Below are positions 16,371-25,260 of a stretch of 64,000 bases of DNA, one piece after another. A program made the position numbers and the translations under genes. The stretch is from NCBI RefSeq assembly GCF_019175365.1, contig NZ_CP059572.1, forward strand, positions 1 through 64,000. The letters run 5' to 3'. Below the pieces are notes generated by a model that had not been told where the DNA came from, did not search any database, and saw only the letters and a list, made by a program, of their open reading frames with translations. Position 1 is the first letter of the stretch; each line of letters starts with the position of its first letter. The DNA is from Actinomadura graeca (GTDB lineage: Bacteria; Actinomycetota; Actinomycetes; Streptosporangiales; Streptosporangiaceae).

Positions 16371-17535
16371 GATTCCGGGGCCCGACGCGGGCCTGCTGTC
16401 GCCCGTCCGCGCCGGGACGGAGGCCGAGGCCGCCACCGGCGACGCCGCCTACCTGGCGGCGATGCTCGACGCCGAGGCCGCCCTCGCCCGCGCGCAGGCG
16501 CGGCTCGGCGTCATCCCCGCCGCCGCGGCGGAGGCGATCGGCGCGGCCGCGGCGTCCGGGCGGGTGGACCTGGCCGGCGTCGCGCGGCGCGCCCGCGGAT
16601 CTGGCAACCCCGTCGTGCCACTGGTCGGCGACCTGCGGAGGCTGGCCGGCGACGCCGGAGAGCACGTCCACAAGGGCGCCACCAGCCAGGACATCGCCGA
16701 CACCGGCGCCATGCTCGTCGCTGCCCGCGCCAGGCGCGTCACCCTCGCCCATCTCGACCGGGCACTGGACGCGCTGGCCGGGCTCGCGGCGCGGTACCGC
16801 GACACCCCGATGGCGGGCCGCACGCTCGGCCGCCAGGCGCTGCCGACGACGTTCGGGGCGAAGGCCGCCGGGTGGCTGCTCGGCTGCCTGGAGGCCCGCG
16901 GCCGGCTCGCCGCCGTCACCCTGCCGGTCCAGCTCGGCGGCGCCGCCGGGACCCTGGACGCCTACGGCGGGCGGGCGTTCGACCTCGTCGCCGGGTTCGC
17001 CGCCGAGACGGGGCTGGCGTGCCCCGTCCTGCCCTGGCACACCCGCCGCACGCCCGTCGCCGACCTCGCCGCCGCGCTGGCGCTGGTCTCCGGCGCCCTC
17101 GGCAAGATCGCGACCGATGTGTGGCTGCTCGCCCAGAGCGAGGTGGACGAGGTGGCGGAGGCCGCCGGTCCCGGCCGGGGCGGCTCGTCGGCGATGGCCC
17201 ACAAGCGGAACCCGGCGCTGGCGACCCTGGTCCGGTCCGCCGCGCTCCAGGTCCCCGCCTACGCCCAGGTGCTGCTGGCCGCGCAGGCCGCGCCGCTGGA
17301 GCGGCCCGCGGGGGAGTGGCACGCCGAATGGCAGCCGCTGCGCGAATGCCTGCGCCTCACCGGGGGCGCCGCCGAGACCGCCGCCGAGCTGCTCGGCGGC
17401 CTGGAGGTGCGCCCGGACCGGATGCGCGCCAACCTCGGCGGCCTGCTGGACGTGCTCGGCGAGGACCCGGGGCCCGGCGCCGCGCCGGACCTCGTCGACC
17501 GTGCCCTCACCGCCTACCGGGAGGACCGCGCGTGA
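16360..17535 (+). CDS. pcaB: 3-carboxy-cis,cis-muconate cycloisomerase
   Basis: 391 aa member of the fumarase/aspartase superfamily. The signature GSSAMAHKRNP (S-S-x-M-x-x-K-x-N-P) carries the catalytic serine loop, and HKGATSQDIADTG is the second conserved region. It lactonises carboxymuconate to 4-carboxymuconolactone. I prefer the TTG at 16360 because GGGAGACGG lies 9 bp upstream and the product starts like other PcaB proteins; a GTG at 16339 is the alternative and lacks a ribosome site. Overlap with pcaG is 11 bp, with pcaD 4 bp (GTGA). Confidence 0.9.
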   Translation: MASEIPGPDAGLLSPVRAGTEAEAATGDAAYLAAMLDAEAALARAQARLGVIPAAAAEAIGAAAASGRVDLAGVARRARGSGNPVVPLVGDLRRLAGDAGEHVHKGATSQDIADTGAMLVAARARRVTLAHLDRALDALAGLAARYRDTPMAGRTLGRQALPTTFGAKAAGWLLGCLEARGRLAAVTLPVQLGGAAGTLDAYGGRAFDLVAGFAAETGLACPVLPWHTRRTPVADLAAALALVSGALGKIATDVWLLAQSEVDEVAEAAGPGRGGSSAMAHKRNPALATLVRSAALQVPAYAQVLLAAQAAPLERPAGEWHAEWQPLRECLRLTGGAAETAAELLGGLEVRPDRMRANLGGLLDVLGEDPGPGAAPDLVDRALTAYREDRA

Positions 17536-18311
17536 CCCCGCCCACCCCGCCCCGGTACCGGATCGACGGCCCGGACGGCGCTCCCGTCATCGTGCTCGGC
17601 CCGTCCCTCGGCACCACGGCGGACCTGTGGCTGCCGCTGCTGCCCGCCCTGACCCGCGAGCACCGCGTGCTGCGCTACGACCTGCCCGGCCACGGCGGCG
17701 AACCCCCGCCCGACGGCCCGTTCACCGTCGCGGACCTCGCCGACGGGATCTCCGCGCTCCTGGACCGGCTGGAGATCGCCGAGGCCGCCTACGCCGGCGT
17801 GTCGCTCGGCGGCGCCGTCGGCACCGCCCTCGCGCTGCGCGCCCCCGGCCGCCTCGCCGGCCTCGTCCTGTGCTGCACCTCGCCGCGCTTCGGCGACCCG
17901 GGCGCGTGGCGCGAGCGGGCGGCCCTCGTCCGCCGCGAGGGCGTCGGGCCGGTCGCCGACACCGCCGCCGGACGCTGGTTCGCCCCCGGCTTCACCGGCG
18001 CGGACCCCTACGTGGCGATGCTCCGCGCCACCGACCCCGGGGGGTACGCCGCCTGCTGCGACGCCCTCGCCGCCTTCGACGCCACGGGCGTGCTGGACCG
18101 GATCGCCGCCCCCACCCTGGTGATCGCCGGCGCGGAGGACGTGCCGACGCCGCCGCGCGGGCACGCCGACCTGCTCGCCGAGGGCATCCCCGACGCCGGG
18201 CTGGTGATCGTCGAAGGGGCCGGGCACCTCGCGGTCGCCGAGCGGCCGGAGCCCGTCGCCGCCGTCATCACCGCGCACCTCGACCGCACATGGAAGGGAA
18301 CCCGCCGTTGA
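17532..18311 (+). CDS. pcaD: 3-oxoadipate enol-lactonase
   Basis: 259 aa alpha/beta hydrolase. Nucleophile elbow GVSLGGA, acid in GAEDVPTP and histidine in GAGHLAVAERP form the triad; LGPSLGTTADLW provides the oxyanion region typical of PcaD. It hydrolyses the enol-lactone to 3-oxoadipate. The GTG start overlaps the pcaB stop by 4 bp and the 3' end overlaps the TTG start of pcaC by 4 bp. In many actinobacteria this domain is fused to the decarboxylase (PcaL); here it is separate. Confidence 0.92.
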   Translation: MTPPTPPRYRIDGPDGAPVIVLGPSLGTTADLWLPLLPALTREHRVLRYDLPGHGGEPPPDGPFTVADLADGISALLDRLEIAEAAYAGVSLGGAVGTALALRAPGRLAGLVLCCTSPRFGDPGAWRERAALVRREGVGPVADTAAGRWFAPGFTGADPYVAMLRATDPGGYAACCDALAAFDATGVLDRIAAPTLVIAGAEDVPTPPRGHADLLAEGIPDAGLVIVEGAGHLAVAERPEPVAAVITAHLDRTWKGTRR

Positions 18312-18703
18312 GCGAGGAGCAGGACGCCGCCGAGGCCGGACGCCACGCGCGCGGCATGAGGACCCGCCGCACGGTGCTCGGCGACGCCCACGTCGACAGG
18401 GCCGTCGCCCGCACCGACGACTTCACCGCCGACTTCCAGGACCTCATCACCCGGTACGCGTGGGGCGAGATCTGGTCGCGGCCGGGACTGGACCGCAGGA
18501 CCCGGAGCTGCATCACCCTCACCGCCATGGTCGCCGGGGGGCACCTGGACGAGCTGGCCATGCACGTCCGCGCCGCACGCCGCAACGGGCTGACCCGCGA
18601 GGAGATCAAGGAGGTGCTCCTCCAGACGGCGATCTACTGCGGGGTCCCGGCCGCCAACTCCGCTTTCGCCGTCGCCCAGCGGGTACTTGCCGAGGAGGAG
18701 TGA
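18308..18703 (+). CDS. pcaC: 4-carboxymuconolactone decarboxylase
   Basis: 131 aa all-helical CMD family protein: RSCITLTAMVAGGHLDELAMHV and QTAIYCGVPAANSAF are the conserved active-site segments. It removes CO2 from carboxymuconolactone, giving the enol-lactone used by PcaD. The start is taken as TTG 18308 (AAGGGAA about 8 bp upstream, TTGA overlap with the pcaD stop, matching the rest of the operon); an in-frame ATG at 18290 is possible and would add six residues. Confidence 0.92.
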   Translation: MSEEQDAAEAGRHARGMRTRRTVLGDAHVDRAVARTDDFTADFQDLITRYAWGEIWSRPGLDRRTRSCITLTAMVAGGHLDELAMHVRAARRNGLTREEIKEVLLQTAIYCGVPAANSAFAVAQRVLAEEE

Positions 18704-18744
18704 GGCCCGGCGCACCGTGGCCGGGCACGGCCGCCGGGAGGGGC

Positions 18745-19545
18745 ATGGGGGAGCGCGCGCGTCCGGTCAGCGTGGCGGGCAAGGTGATGGCCATCCTCAA
18801 CGCCTTCGCCCTCGGTGACGTGCGGCTGACCCTCAGCGAGATCTGCCGCCGGGCCGGGCTGCCCCTCGCCACCGGCCACCGCCTGGTGGGGGAGCTGGCC
18901 GCGGGCGGGTTCCTGGAGCGGGTGCCGGACGGGACGTACCGCATCGGCACCCGGATGTGGCGTATCGGAAGCCAGGCGCCCGCCGTCACCGGGCTCCGCG
19001 AGCTGGCCCTGCCGCACATGGAGGACCTGTACGAGGCCACGCACGACAACGTCCAGCTCGCCATCCGCCGGGACCTGCGGGTCCTGGTCGTGGAACGGCT
19101 GCGCGGCACGCGGTCGGTGCCCGTCCTGACCCAGGTGGGCCAGACGCTCCCGCTCCACACGACCGGTGTCGGCAAGGTGCTGCTCGCCCACGCGCCCGCC
19201 GAGGTGCGCGAGGCGGTGCTGGCGGGGGAGCTGACCCGGCACGCCGCCCGCTCCATCACCGACGCGGGCGAGCTGCGGCGCTGCGTGGAGCAGGTCCGCC
19301 GCTCGGGGTACGCGGTGACCCGCGACGAGATGACGCTGGGCGCGGCGTCGGTGGGCGCCCCGGTGCGCGACGCGGACGGCGAGGTCGTCGCGGCGCTGTC
19401 GCTGGTCGCCCGGACGCGCAGCGCCGACCTGCGCCGGCTGCTGCCGCCCCTGACGACGGCGGCGCGGGCCCTGTCCCGCGACCTCGCCGCGCACTGGCGC
19501 GGACGCCCGGACCTGTTTTCCGCTGACCGGAACGCCAGAGCCTGA
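18745..19545 (+). CDS. IclR-family transcriptional regulator (PcaR/PobR-like)
   Basis: 266 aa. Winged helix-turn-helix at about residues 10-65 (LTLSEICRRAGLPLATGHRLVGEL), followed by the IclR effector domain with LPLHTTGVGKVLLAH and GYAVTRDEMTLGAASVGAPV. In actinobacteria such proteins control pca and pob genes in response to protocatechuate or 4-hydroxybenzoate. It sits 41 bp after pcaC and 67 bp before pobA, on the same strand. ATG 18745 has a GGGAGGGG ribosome site. A copy of the proposed operator is embedded in its last codons (19516-19532). Confidence 0.88.
   Translation: MGERARPVSVAGKVMAILNAFALGDVRLTLSEICRRAGLPLATGHRLVGELAAGGFLERVPDGTYRIGTRMWRIGSQAPAVTGLRELALPHMEDLYEATHDNVQLAIRRDLRVLVVERLRGTRSVPVLTQVGQTLPLHTTGVGKVLLAHAPAEVREAVLAGELTRHAARSITDAGELRRCVEQVRRSGYAVTRDEMTLGAASVGAPVRDADGEVVAALSLVARTRSADLRRLLPPLTTAARALSRDLAAHWRGRPDLFSADRNARA
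19516..19532. promoter_or_regulatory. Second IclR-type operator motif, before pobA
   Basis: TTTTCCG-N5-CGGAA, the same core and spacing as the repeat before pcaI (14 of 18 aligned bases equal). It lies within the 3' end of the regulator gene, 81 bp ahead of the pobA start. Confidence 0.5.
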
Positions 19546-19612
19546 GCGGGTCCCGCCGATCGCCAGGATCACGGGGAGGACCGCCCAGGTCAGGACACGA
19601 TGAGGAGGCTCG

Positions 19613-20773
19613 ATGCGCACCCAGGTCGCGATCGTCGGCGGCGGCCCCGCCGGGCTGCTGCTGTCCCACCTGCTGCACCGGGAGGGGATCGCCTCGGTGG
19701 TGCTGGAGGGACGCGACCGCGCTTACGTGGAGCACCGGCAGCGGGCCGGGATGCTGGAGCAGGGCACGACCGACGTGCTGCGCGAGAGCGGCGCCGGGGA
19801 GCGGCTCGACCGCGAGGGCCTCGTCCACCACGGGCTGGAGCTGCGGTTCGGCGGCGCCGGGCACCGGATCCCGATCACCGACCTGACCGGCCGGACGGTG
19901 ACCGTCTACGCCCAGACCGAGATCGTCAAGGACCTCGTCGCGCTGCGGCTGGCCGATGGCGGCGACGTCCGGTTCGAGGCGGAGGTCCTGGAGATCGACG
20001 CGTCCACGCCCGGGGTGACCTACCGGCAGGGCGGCCGGACCCGCACCCTCGAATGCGACTACGTCGCGGGCTGCGACGGCTTCCACGGGGTCGCCCGCCC
20101 CGCCGTCCCGGGCCTGCGGACGTTCTCCCGGGAGTACCCGTTCGCCTGGCTCGGCATCCTCGCCGACGTCCCGCCGTCCACCGACGAGCTGATCTACGCC
20201 CACCACGACCGCGGGTTCGCGCTGCACAGCCTGCGCTCCCCGAAGGTCAGCCGCCTCTACCTGCAGGTCTCCCCGGACGAGGACCTCGCGTCCTGGCCCG
20301 ACTCCCGCATCTGGGACGAGCTGGCCGCGCGGCTCGCGGCCGACGGCGGCTGGGAGCTGCGCCAGGGCCCGGTCACCGACAGGTCGATCACCCCGATGCG
20401 CAGCTTCGTGGCCGAGCCGATGCGCCACGACCGGCTGTTCCTGGCCGGGGACGCGGCGCACATCGTCCCGCCCACCGGCGCCAAGGGGCTGAACCTCGCG
20501 GTGTCGGACGTGACCGTGCTGGCGCGGGCCCTCACCGAGCGGTACGCGTCCGGGTCGGAGGCGCTCCTGGACTCCTACTCGGCCACCTGCCTGCGGCGCG
20601 CCTGGCGGGCCGAGCACTTCTCCTACTGGATGACCACCCTCCTGCACGTGGACCCGTCCGCCGACGGGTTCGCGCGCCGGCTCCAGCGCTCGCACTTGGA
20701 CTACGTGGCCTCCTCCCAGGCCGCCGCGACCTCCCTCGCCGAGAACTACGCCGGGCTGCCCCTCGACGGCTAG
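19613..20773 (+). CDS. pobA: 4-hydroxybenzoate 3-monooxygenase
   Basis: 386 aa group A flavoprotein hydroxylase that makes protocatechuate from 4-hydroxybenzoate. FAD motif GGGPAGLL (9-16), the RQRAGMLEQ segment, DG motif CDYVAGCDGFHGVAR and the GD motif LAGDAAHIVPPTGAKGLNLA are all those of PobA. GATGAGGAGG lies just before the ATG. It feeds the pca operon upstream; together they cover 4-hydroxybenzoate to beta-ketoadipyl-CoA. Confidence 0.95.
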   Translation: MRTQVAIVGGGPAGLLLSHLLHREGIASVVLEGRDRAYVEHRQRAGMLEQGTTDVLRESGAGERLDREGLVHHGLELRFGGAGHRIPITDLTGRTVTVYAQTEIVKDLVALRLADGGDVRFEAEVLEIDASTPGVTYRQGGRTRTLECDYVAGCDGFHGVARPAVPGLRTFSREYPFAWLGILADVPPSTDELIYAHHDRGFALHSLRSPKVSRLYLQVSPDEDLASWPDSRIWDELAARLAADGGWELRQGPVTDRSITPMRSFVAEPMRHDRLFLAGDAAHIVPPTGAKGLNLAVSDVTVLARALTERYASGSEALLDSYSATCLRRAWRAEHFSYWMTTLLHVDPSADGFARRLQRSHLDYVASSQAAATSLAENYAGLPLDG

Positions 20774-20789
20774 CGGCCCGCCCGATGGC

Positions 20790-20807
20790 CCCGGCGTGAC
20801 GGCCGGG
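20790..20807 (+). terminator. Possible hairpin terminator after pobA
   Basis: CCCGGC and GCCGGG arms around a six-base loop, 17 bp after the pobA stop. The stem is short and no T-run follows, so the role is tentative. Confidence 0.3.
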
Positions 20808-20842
20808 AGATCCAGGTCACCTATGCTGGCAGTCTCTGTAAT

Positions 20843-20871
20843 TTTGCGTGTAATGCACGTTCCTTTACGGT
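20843..20871 (+). promoter_or_regulatory. Candidate promoter of the PAP2-like gene
   Basis: TTTGCG (20843-20848), 17-bp spacer and TACGGT (20866-20871) lie in a noticeably AT-rich island (about 20830-20876) in otherwise GC-rich DNA, 75 bp ahead of the GTG start at 20946. Confidence 0.5.
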
Positions 20872-20945
20872 AGGTTCCCTGCCCCTCGCCTCGCCCGCCG
20901 CCGCGCGGGCGGGCGCGCAACGCCCGGACCTGGAAGGACGGCATT

Positions 20946-21773
20946 GTGAGGCTCCTGGAGCAGCCGCCCCGCCCGGTCCTGGCGCTCACGCGTCTGCGCA
21001 GGCAGGACCCGCGTGCGGGCGACCCGCGCGGCAGGGGCCCGCAGGGGCGGCCGAGGCCCGTCCGGGAGCTCCTGCTGATCGCCGTGCTCTTCGGCCTCTA
21101 CAAGCTCGGCCGGGTGCTGGCCGCCGGGCGCGTGCCGGAGGCGTTCGGCAACGCCCACCGGATCTGGGACCTCGAACGGGCCCTGGAGATGCCGAGCGAG
21201 ACCGGCCTCCAGCACGCGCTGCTGCACAGTGAGGCCCTCGTCCACGTGGCCAACTGCTACTACGCCTACGTGCACTTCCCGGCGATGGCGGTGTTCCTGC
21301 TGTGGACGTATCTGCGGCGCCCCGCCCACTACCGGTGGATCCGGCGGACCGTGGTCGCGCTGACCGCCGCGGGACTGGCGCTGCACCTGCTCGTCCCGCT
21401 CGCCCCGCCGCGGATGCTGGCCGGCACCGGGATGATCGACACGGCCGCGGTGTTCGGTCCCGCGGTGTACGGGTCGCCGGAGGCCGACACGATGGCCAAC
21501 CAGTACGCCGCCATGCCGTCCCTGCACATCGGCTGGGCCGCCGTCATCGCGCTCGGCCTCATCGCCGGTGCCCGGACGCGGTGGCGCTGGCTGTGGCTGC
21601 TGCACCCGGCCACCACCGCCGTCGTCGTCGCCACCGCGAACCACTACTGGCTGGACGGCGCCGTCGCGCTCGCCCTCCTGGTGCTGCTGGCGGCCACCGT
21701 CCCGCTGCTCCGGCCACCGTCCCGCGGACCCGATCGGAACGTTCCAGGTCCGGTGCGGCCAGAGGGCCCCTAG
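20946..21773 (+). CDS. PAP2-family membrane protein (inositol-phosphoryl transferase-like)
   Basis: 275 aa with about five to six membrane spans after a basic N-terminal 40 residues. The PAP2 active-site parts are PSLHIGW (with the acid-base histidine) and NHYWLDG, matching the PAP2_3 / inositolphosphotransferase-like subgroup that acts on lipid phosphates. A third conserved motif (KxxxxxxRP) is not obvious, which is usual for this subgroup. GTG 20946 is used with AAGGACGG just upstream. The last residues are proline-rich. Its stop overlaps the stop of convergent cphA by 4 bp. Substrate unknown. Confidence 0.8.
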   Translation: MRLLEQPPRPVLALTRLRRQDPRAGDPRGRGPQGRPRPVRELLLIAVLFGLYKLGRVLAAGRVPEAFGNAHRIWDLERALEMPSETGLQHALLHSEALVHVANCYYAYVHFPAMAVFLLWTYLRRPAHYRWIRRTVVALTAAGLALHLLVPLAPPRMLAGTGMIDTAAVFGPAVYGSPEADTMANQYAAMPSLHIGWAAVIALGLIAGARTRWRWLWLLHPATTAVVVATANHYWLDGAVALALLVLLAATVPLLRPPSRGPDRNVPGPVRPEGP

Positions 21774-24409
21774 ACCTCCGGCTCCGCGCCGAGGGTCTCC
21801 AGCAGCTCGGTGACCGGCTCCAGCTTCTCGTACAGCAGCAGGACGGGCTCGCCCGGCCCCGCGATGTCCAGGGCCGAGGTCAGCGCGCCCTTCAGGTCAC
21901 CCGCGGGATGGTGGACCACGTCCGGGCGCGCCTCCCGCAGCCCCTCGGTGATCAGCCGCGTCATCTCGCCCGACCGCCGCCCGCGCAGGTCCTCGTCCTC
22001 GTAGACGACGACGCGCCCGAACGCCTCCGCCAGCGCCCGCGCCGTCTCGGTCACCAGCTCGTCGGACCGGTCGCCCGGCAGCGTGACGGCCGCGACACCG
22101 GACCGCCCCCAGTGCCGCTCGACGAACGCGCCCATCGCGCCGACGGCCGCCGGGTTGTGCGCGTAGTCGACCAGGACGGGATTGGACCCGACCCGGTACA
22201 CGCAGCCGCGGCCCGGGTTGCGCGTGTGCGGCTCGAACGTGCGCAGCGCCTCGGCCACGACGTCCGCCTCGACGCCGAGCGCGCGGGCGGCGGCGGCCGC
22301 GGCCAGCGCGTTGGCGACCACGTGGCGGGCCTGCCCGCCGAACGCGCCCGCCACCTCCGCCACCGGCAGCAACCGGGTGCGGGCGGCGCCCCGCGCCTCG
22401 GTCAGCCAGCCGTCCTCGACGACGTGGGCGGTGCCGCCGCGGCGCAGGTGCGCCGCGAGCGGCGGCGCGTCCGGCGACAGGGCGAAGTAGCGCACCGCCG
22501 GCCCCCGGTCGCGGACCGCGCGCCGGCCGGCCATCCCCGCCGTGGCCGCGTCCTCGGCGTTCAGGACGAGATGCCCACCCCGGCGGATCTCCTCGGCCAC
22601 CAGCGCCTTGATGTCCACCAGGTCCTCGACCGACTCGGTGTCGTCCATCCCGAGGTGGTCGCGGGTGACGTTGGTGATCACGGCCACGTCCGCGCGGTCG
22701 TAGCCGAGCCCCCGCCGGACGATCCCGCCGCGCGCCGTCTCCAGCACCGCCGCCTCCACCGACCGGTCGCCGAGCACCATCTCGGCCGACCGGGGCCCGG
22801 ACGCGTCGGACAGGTGGACGAGCCGCCCGCCCACGTACACGCCCTCGGTGCTGGTCATCCCGGTGCGCAGCCCGCCCAGCTCCAGCATGTGCGCGATCAT
22901 CCGGACCGTGGTGGTCTTGCCGTTGGTCCCGGTGACCGAGACGACCGGCACCCGTGACGGCGAGCCCTCGGGGTACATCAGGTCGATGATGTCGCCGGCG
23001 ACGTCGCGTCCCGGCCCCTCGCAGGGGGCCAGGTGCATCCGCAGCCCCGGCGCGGCGTTGACCTCCAGGATCCCCGCGGCGCCGGGCTCGGCGGGCGGCG
23101 GGGAGCCGACGCCGGGCAGCCGCAGGTCGATGCCGCACACGTCCATGCCGACCGTCGCGGCGGCGCGCACGCACATCCCCGCGACGTCCGGGTGGACGGC
23201 GTCGGTCACGTCCCGGCTCGTGCCGCCGGTGGACAGGTTGGCGTTGCGGCGCAGCCAGACCGTCTCCCCGTCCGCGGGGACGGTCACCGGGCCGTGCCCC
23301 TGCCGCGCCAGCAGCCCCAGCTCGGCCGGGCCGAGCGCGAGGCGGGTCAGCGGCCGGTCGTGGCCCTCGCCGCGCGCCGGGTCGGCGTTGACCCGTTCCA
23401 CCAGCGCGGCGACCGAGGAGACGCCGTCGCCCGTCACGCACGCGGCGGTCAGCTCGGCGGCGGCCGCCACCCGCCCGCCGACGACCAGGACCCGGTAGTC
23501 CTTGCCCGGGACGTAGGACTCGACGAGCACCTCCCCCTCGTCGCCGGCGGCGGCGCCGAACGCGGCCACGACCTCCGGGGGGCTCGTCAGCCCGACGTGC
23601 ACGCCCTCGCCCTGGTGCCCCGACAGCGGCTTGACCACCACCGGCCCGCCGATCGCGCGCAGCGCCGCCAGCGCCTCGGCAGGCGACCCTGCCGTCCGCC
23701 CCGCCGGGACGGGCAGGCCCGCGTCGGCCAGCAGCCGGTGCGCGAGCCGCTTGTCGGCCGCGGCCTCCATCCCGATCGCCGAGGTCGCGTCGGTCATCGC
23801 CGCCCACACCGTCCGGCGGTGCCGCCCGTAGCCCAGCCGCAGCAGGTTCAGGTCGCCGACCCGGCGGACCGGCACCCCGCGCCGGCGCGCCGCCCGCGCG
23901 AGCGCCGCGGTGCTCACGCCGAGCCGCCCGGCCTCGTACTCGGCCGCGACCGGCGCCAGGTCGGCGGCGAGGTCAGGCACCCACCCCGCGAGGGCGCCGT
24001 TGACGGCCCGGACCGCGAGCGCGATCAGCCGCTCCACGACCGTCGAGCCGGACGGCTCGTCGCGCGGGCACTCCAGGATCACCTCGTAGTCGCCGGGGCC
24101 TCCGGCGAGGACCGTCCGGCCGAAGTACACCTCGCGGCCGATGAGGCCCGACAGCTCCAGCGTGACGTGCTCGGTGACGTGGCCGAAGTAGGTGCCCCTG
24201 GCCATCGCGTCGAGGAGCCCGCCCGGCCGCCCGGCCGAGCAGTGGTGCGAGGTCAGTCCCGGCAGCGCCGCCACCAGCCGGTCGGCGAACCCGGGGTGGT
24301 CGGTGGTCTCGTGGCCGGTCAGGCCCTGAAGGTCCAGCCGCGCGATGGCGACGGGACGGGAAAGGTAGACGTTCGGGCCGCTCAGGCGGCGCACATGGTC
24401 GAGCCGCAC
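21770..24409 (-). CDS. cphA: Cyanophycin synthetase
   Basis: 879 aa, the normal CphA1 size. N-terminal cyanophycin-specific domain (1-160), ATP-grasp domain (about 200-480; VVVKPLSGHQGEGV, LEVNAAPGLRMHL) that adds aspartate, and a C-terminal Mur-ligase-like domain (P-loop VTGTNGKTTT near residue 495, NVTRDHLG, DYAHNPAAVG) that adds arginine. It makes the multi-L-arginyl-poly-L-aspartate nitrogen and carbon store without ribosomes. The gene follows cyanophycinase by only 3 bp, so synthesis and breakdown are co-transcribed. ATG start; no primer-synthesis gene is nearby. Confidence 0.93.
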   Translation of the reverse strand: MRLDHVRRLSGPNVYLSRPVAIARLDLQGLTGHETTDHPGFADRLVAALPGLTSHHCSAGRPGGLLDAMARGTYFGHVTEHVTLELSGLIGREVYFGRTVLAGGPGDYEVILECPRDEPSGSTVVERLIALAVRAVNGALAGWVPDLAADLAPVAAEYEAGRLGVSTAALARAARRRGVPVRRVGDLNLLRLGYGRHRRTVWAAMTDATSAIGMEAAADKRLAHRLLADAGLPVPAGRTAGSPAEALAALRAIGGPVVVKPLSGHQGEGVHVGLTSPPEVVAAFGAAAGDEGEVLVESYVPGKDYRVLVVGGRVAAAAELTAACVTGDGVSSVAALVERVNADPARGEGHDRPLTRLALGPAELGLLARQGHGPVTVPADGETVWLRRNANLSTGGTSRDVTDAVHPDVAGMCVRAAATVGMDVCGIDLRLPGVGSPPPAEPGAAGILEVNAAPGLRMHLAPCEGPGRDVAGDIIDLMYPEGSPSRVPVVSVTGTNGKTTTVRMIAHMLELGGLRTGMTSTEGVYVGGRLVHLSDASGPRSAEMVLGDRSVEAAVLETARGGIVRRGLGYDRADVAVITNVTRDHLGMDDTESVEDLVDIKALVAEEIRRGGHLVLNAEDAATAGMAGRRAVRDRGPAVRYFALSPDAPPLAAHLRRGGTAHVVEDGWLTEARGAARTRLLPVAEVAGAFGGQARHVVANALAAAAAARALGVEADVVAEALRTFEPHTRNPGRGCVYRVGSNPVLVDYAHNPAAVGAMGAFVERHWGRSGVAAVTLPGDRSDELVTETARALAEAFGRVVVYEDEDLRGRRSGEMTRLITEGLREARPDVVHHPAGDLKGALTSALDIAGPGEPVLLLYEKLEPVTELLETLGAEPEV

Positions 24410-24412
24410 GGG

Positions 24413-25246
24413 CTATCCCTCCTCCGGGCCGCGCATGGTGCCGAGGGCCGGCAGCCTGTCGTTCATCTGGAACGAGCAGCCGGCGGGCAGCAGGTGCAGC
24501 GACACATCGAACATCGCCATCGGCTCGTGGTCCGAGGCGGCGTAGGCGACGGTGGACTGGCCGGCGTCCACGACCGTGACGACGCCGGTGCCGACCACGC
24601 CGAACTGGCCGTCGCCCACCACGATCGCGGTGTCCTCGTCGATCCCGACACCGAGCAGCCGCGTGTCCAGCGCTATCCCGCTCATCAGCCGCGGGAGCCG
24701 GCCGCGCTCGTTGAAGTGCATGTCGATCAGCACGTTGTCGAGCAGCGCGAGGCCCGGGCCGACCTTCACGCTGGAGGCGGCGACCTCGTGGCCGTGGCCG
24801 CCGAGGATCATCCAGTGGCCCATGGCGGTGGCGCCGGCGCTGGTCCCGGCGATGACGAGGCCCTCCTGGTCGAGCCGCCGCTTGAGCAGCTCGTTGGTCC
24901 GCGACCCCACCAGCGTCCGGATCCGCGACTGGTCGCCGCCGCTGAACAGCACGCCGGTGGCCGCGTCGAGGGCGCGCAGGGTCGCGGCGTCGTCGGCGGC
25001 GGCGCGGCCGAGCAGCCGCAGCTCCCGGACGGAGGACACGCCGAGCCGCCCGAACACGGCGGTGTACTCGTCGGCGACCTCCTCGGGCACCTCGGTGGCG
25101 GTGGTCACCACCACGACCCGCGCGTCCTCGCCGCCGGCCAGCTCGACGAAGGTCTCCAGCGCCCCGGACCCGCAGGTCCGGTCCTCCGCGCCGCCGATGA
25201 TCAGAAGCCGGCCCTTGCGTCCGGCACCCCCCTGTTTCTCTGTCAC
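24413..25246 (-). CDS. cphB: Cyanophycinase
   Basis: 277 aa serine exopeptidase of the S51 family that cuts cyanophycin to beta-Asp-Arg dipeptides. The nucleophile is S136 in IAGTSAGATA, preceded by FSGGDQSR and followed by DMHFNERGRLPRL, all typical. The start is GTG 25246 with AGGGGA close upstream; the overlapping ATG at 25248 is in another frame and stops at once. No isoaspartyl dipeptidase gene is nearby to finish degradation. Confidence 0.92.
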   Translation of the reverse strand: MTEKQGGAGRKGRLLIIGGAEDRTCGSGALETFVELAGGEDARVVVVTTATEVPEEVADEYTAVFGRLGVSSVRELRLLGRAAADDAATLRALDAATGVLFSGGDQSRIRTLVGSRTNELLKRRLDQEGLVIAGTSAGATAMGHWMILGGHGHEVAASSVKVGPGLALLDNVLIDMHFNERGRLPRLMSGIALDTRLLGVGIDEDTAIVVGDGQFGVVGTGVVTVVDAGQSTVAYAASDHEPMAMFDVSLHLLPAGCSFQMNDRLPALGTMRGPEEG

Positions 25247-25260
25247 ATCCCCTAGCTACC

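Noticed and set aside
21302..25255. Long plus-strand open frames opposite cphA and cphB
   Set aside because: They mirror the minus-strand genes and have no recognisable features; cphA and cphB motifs are intact.
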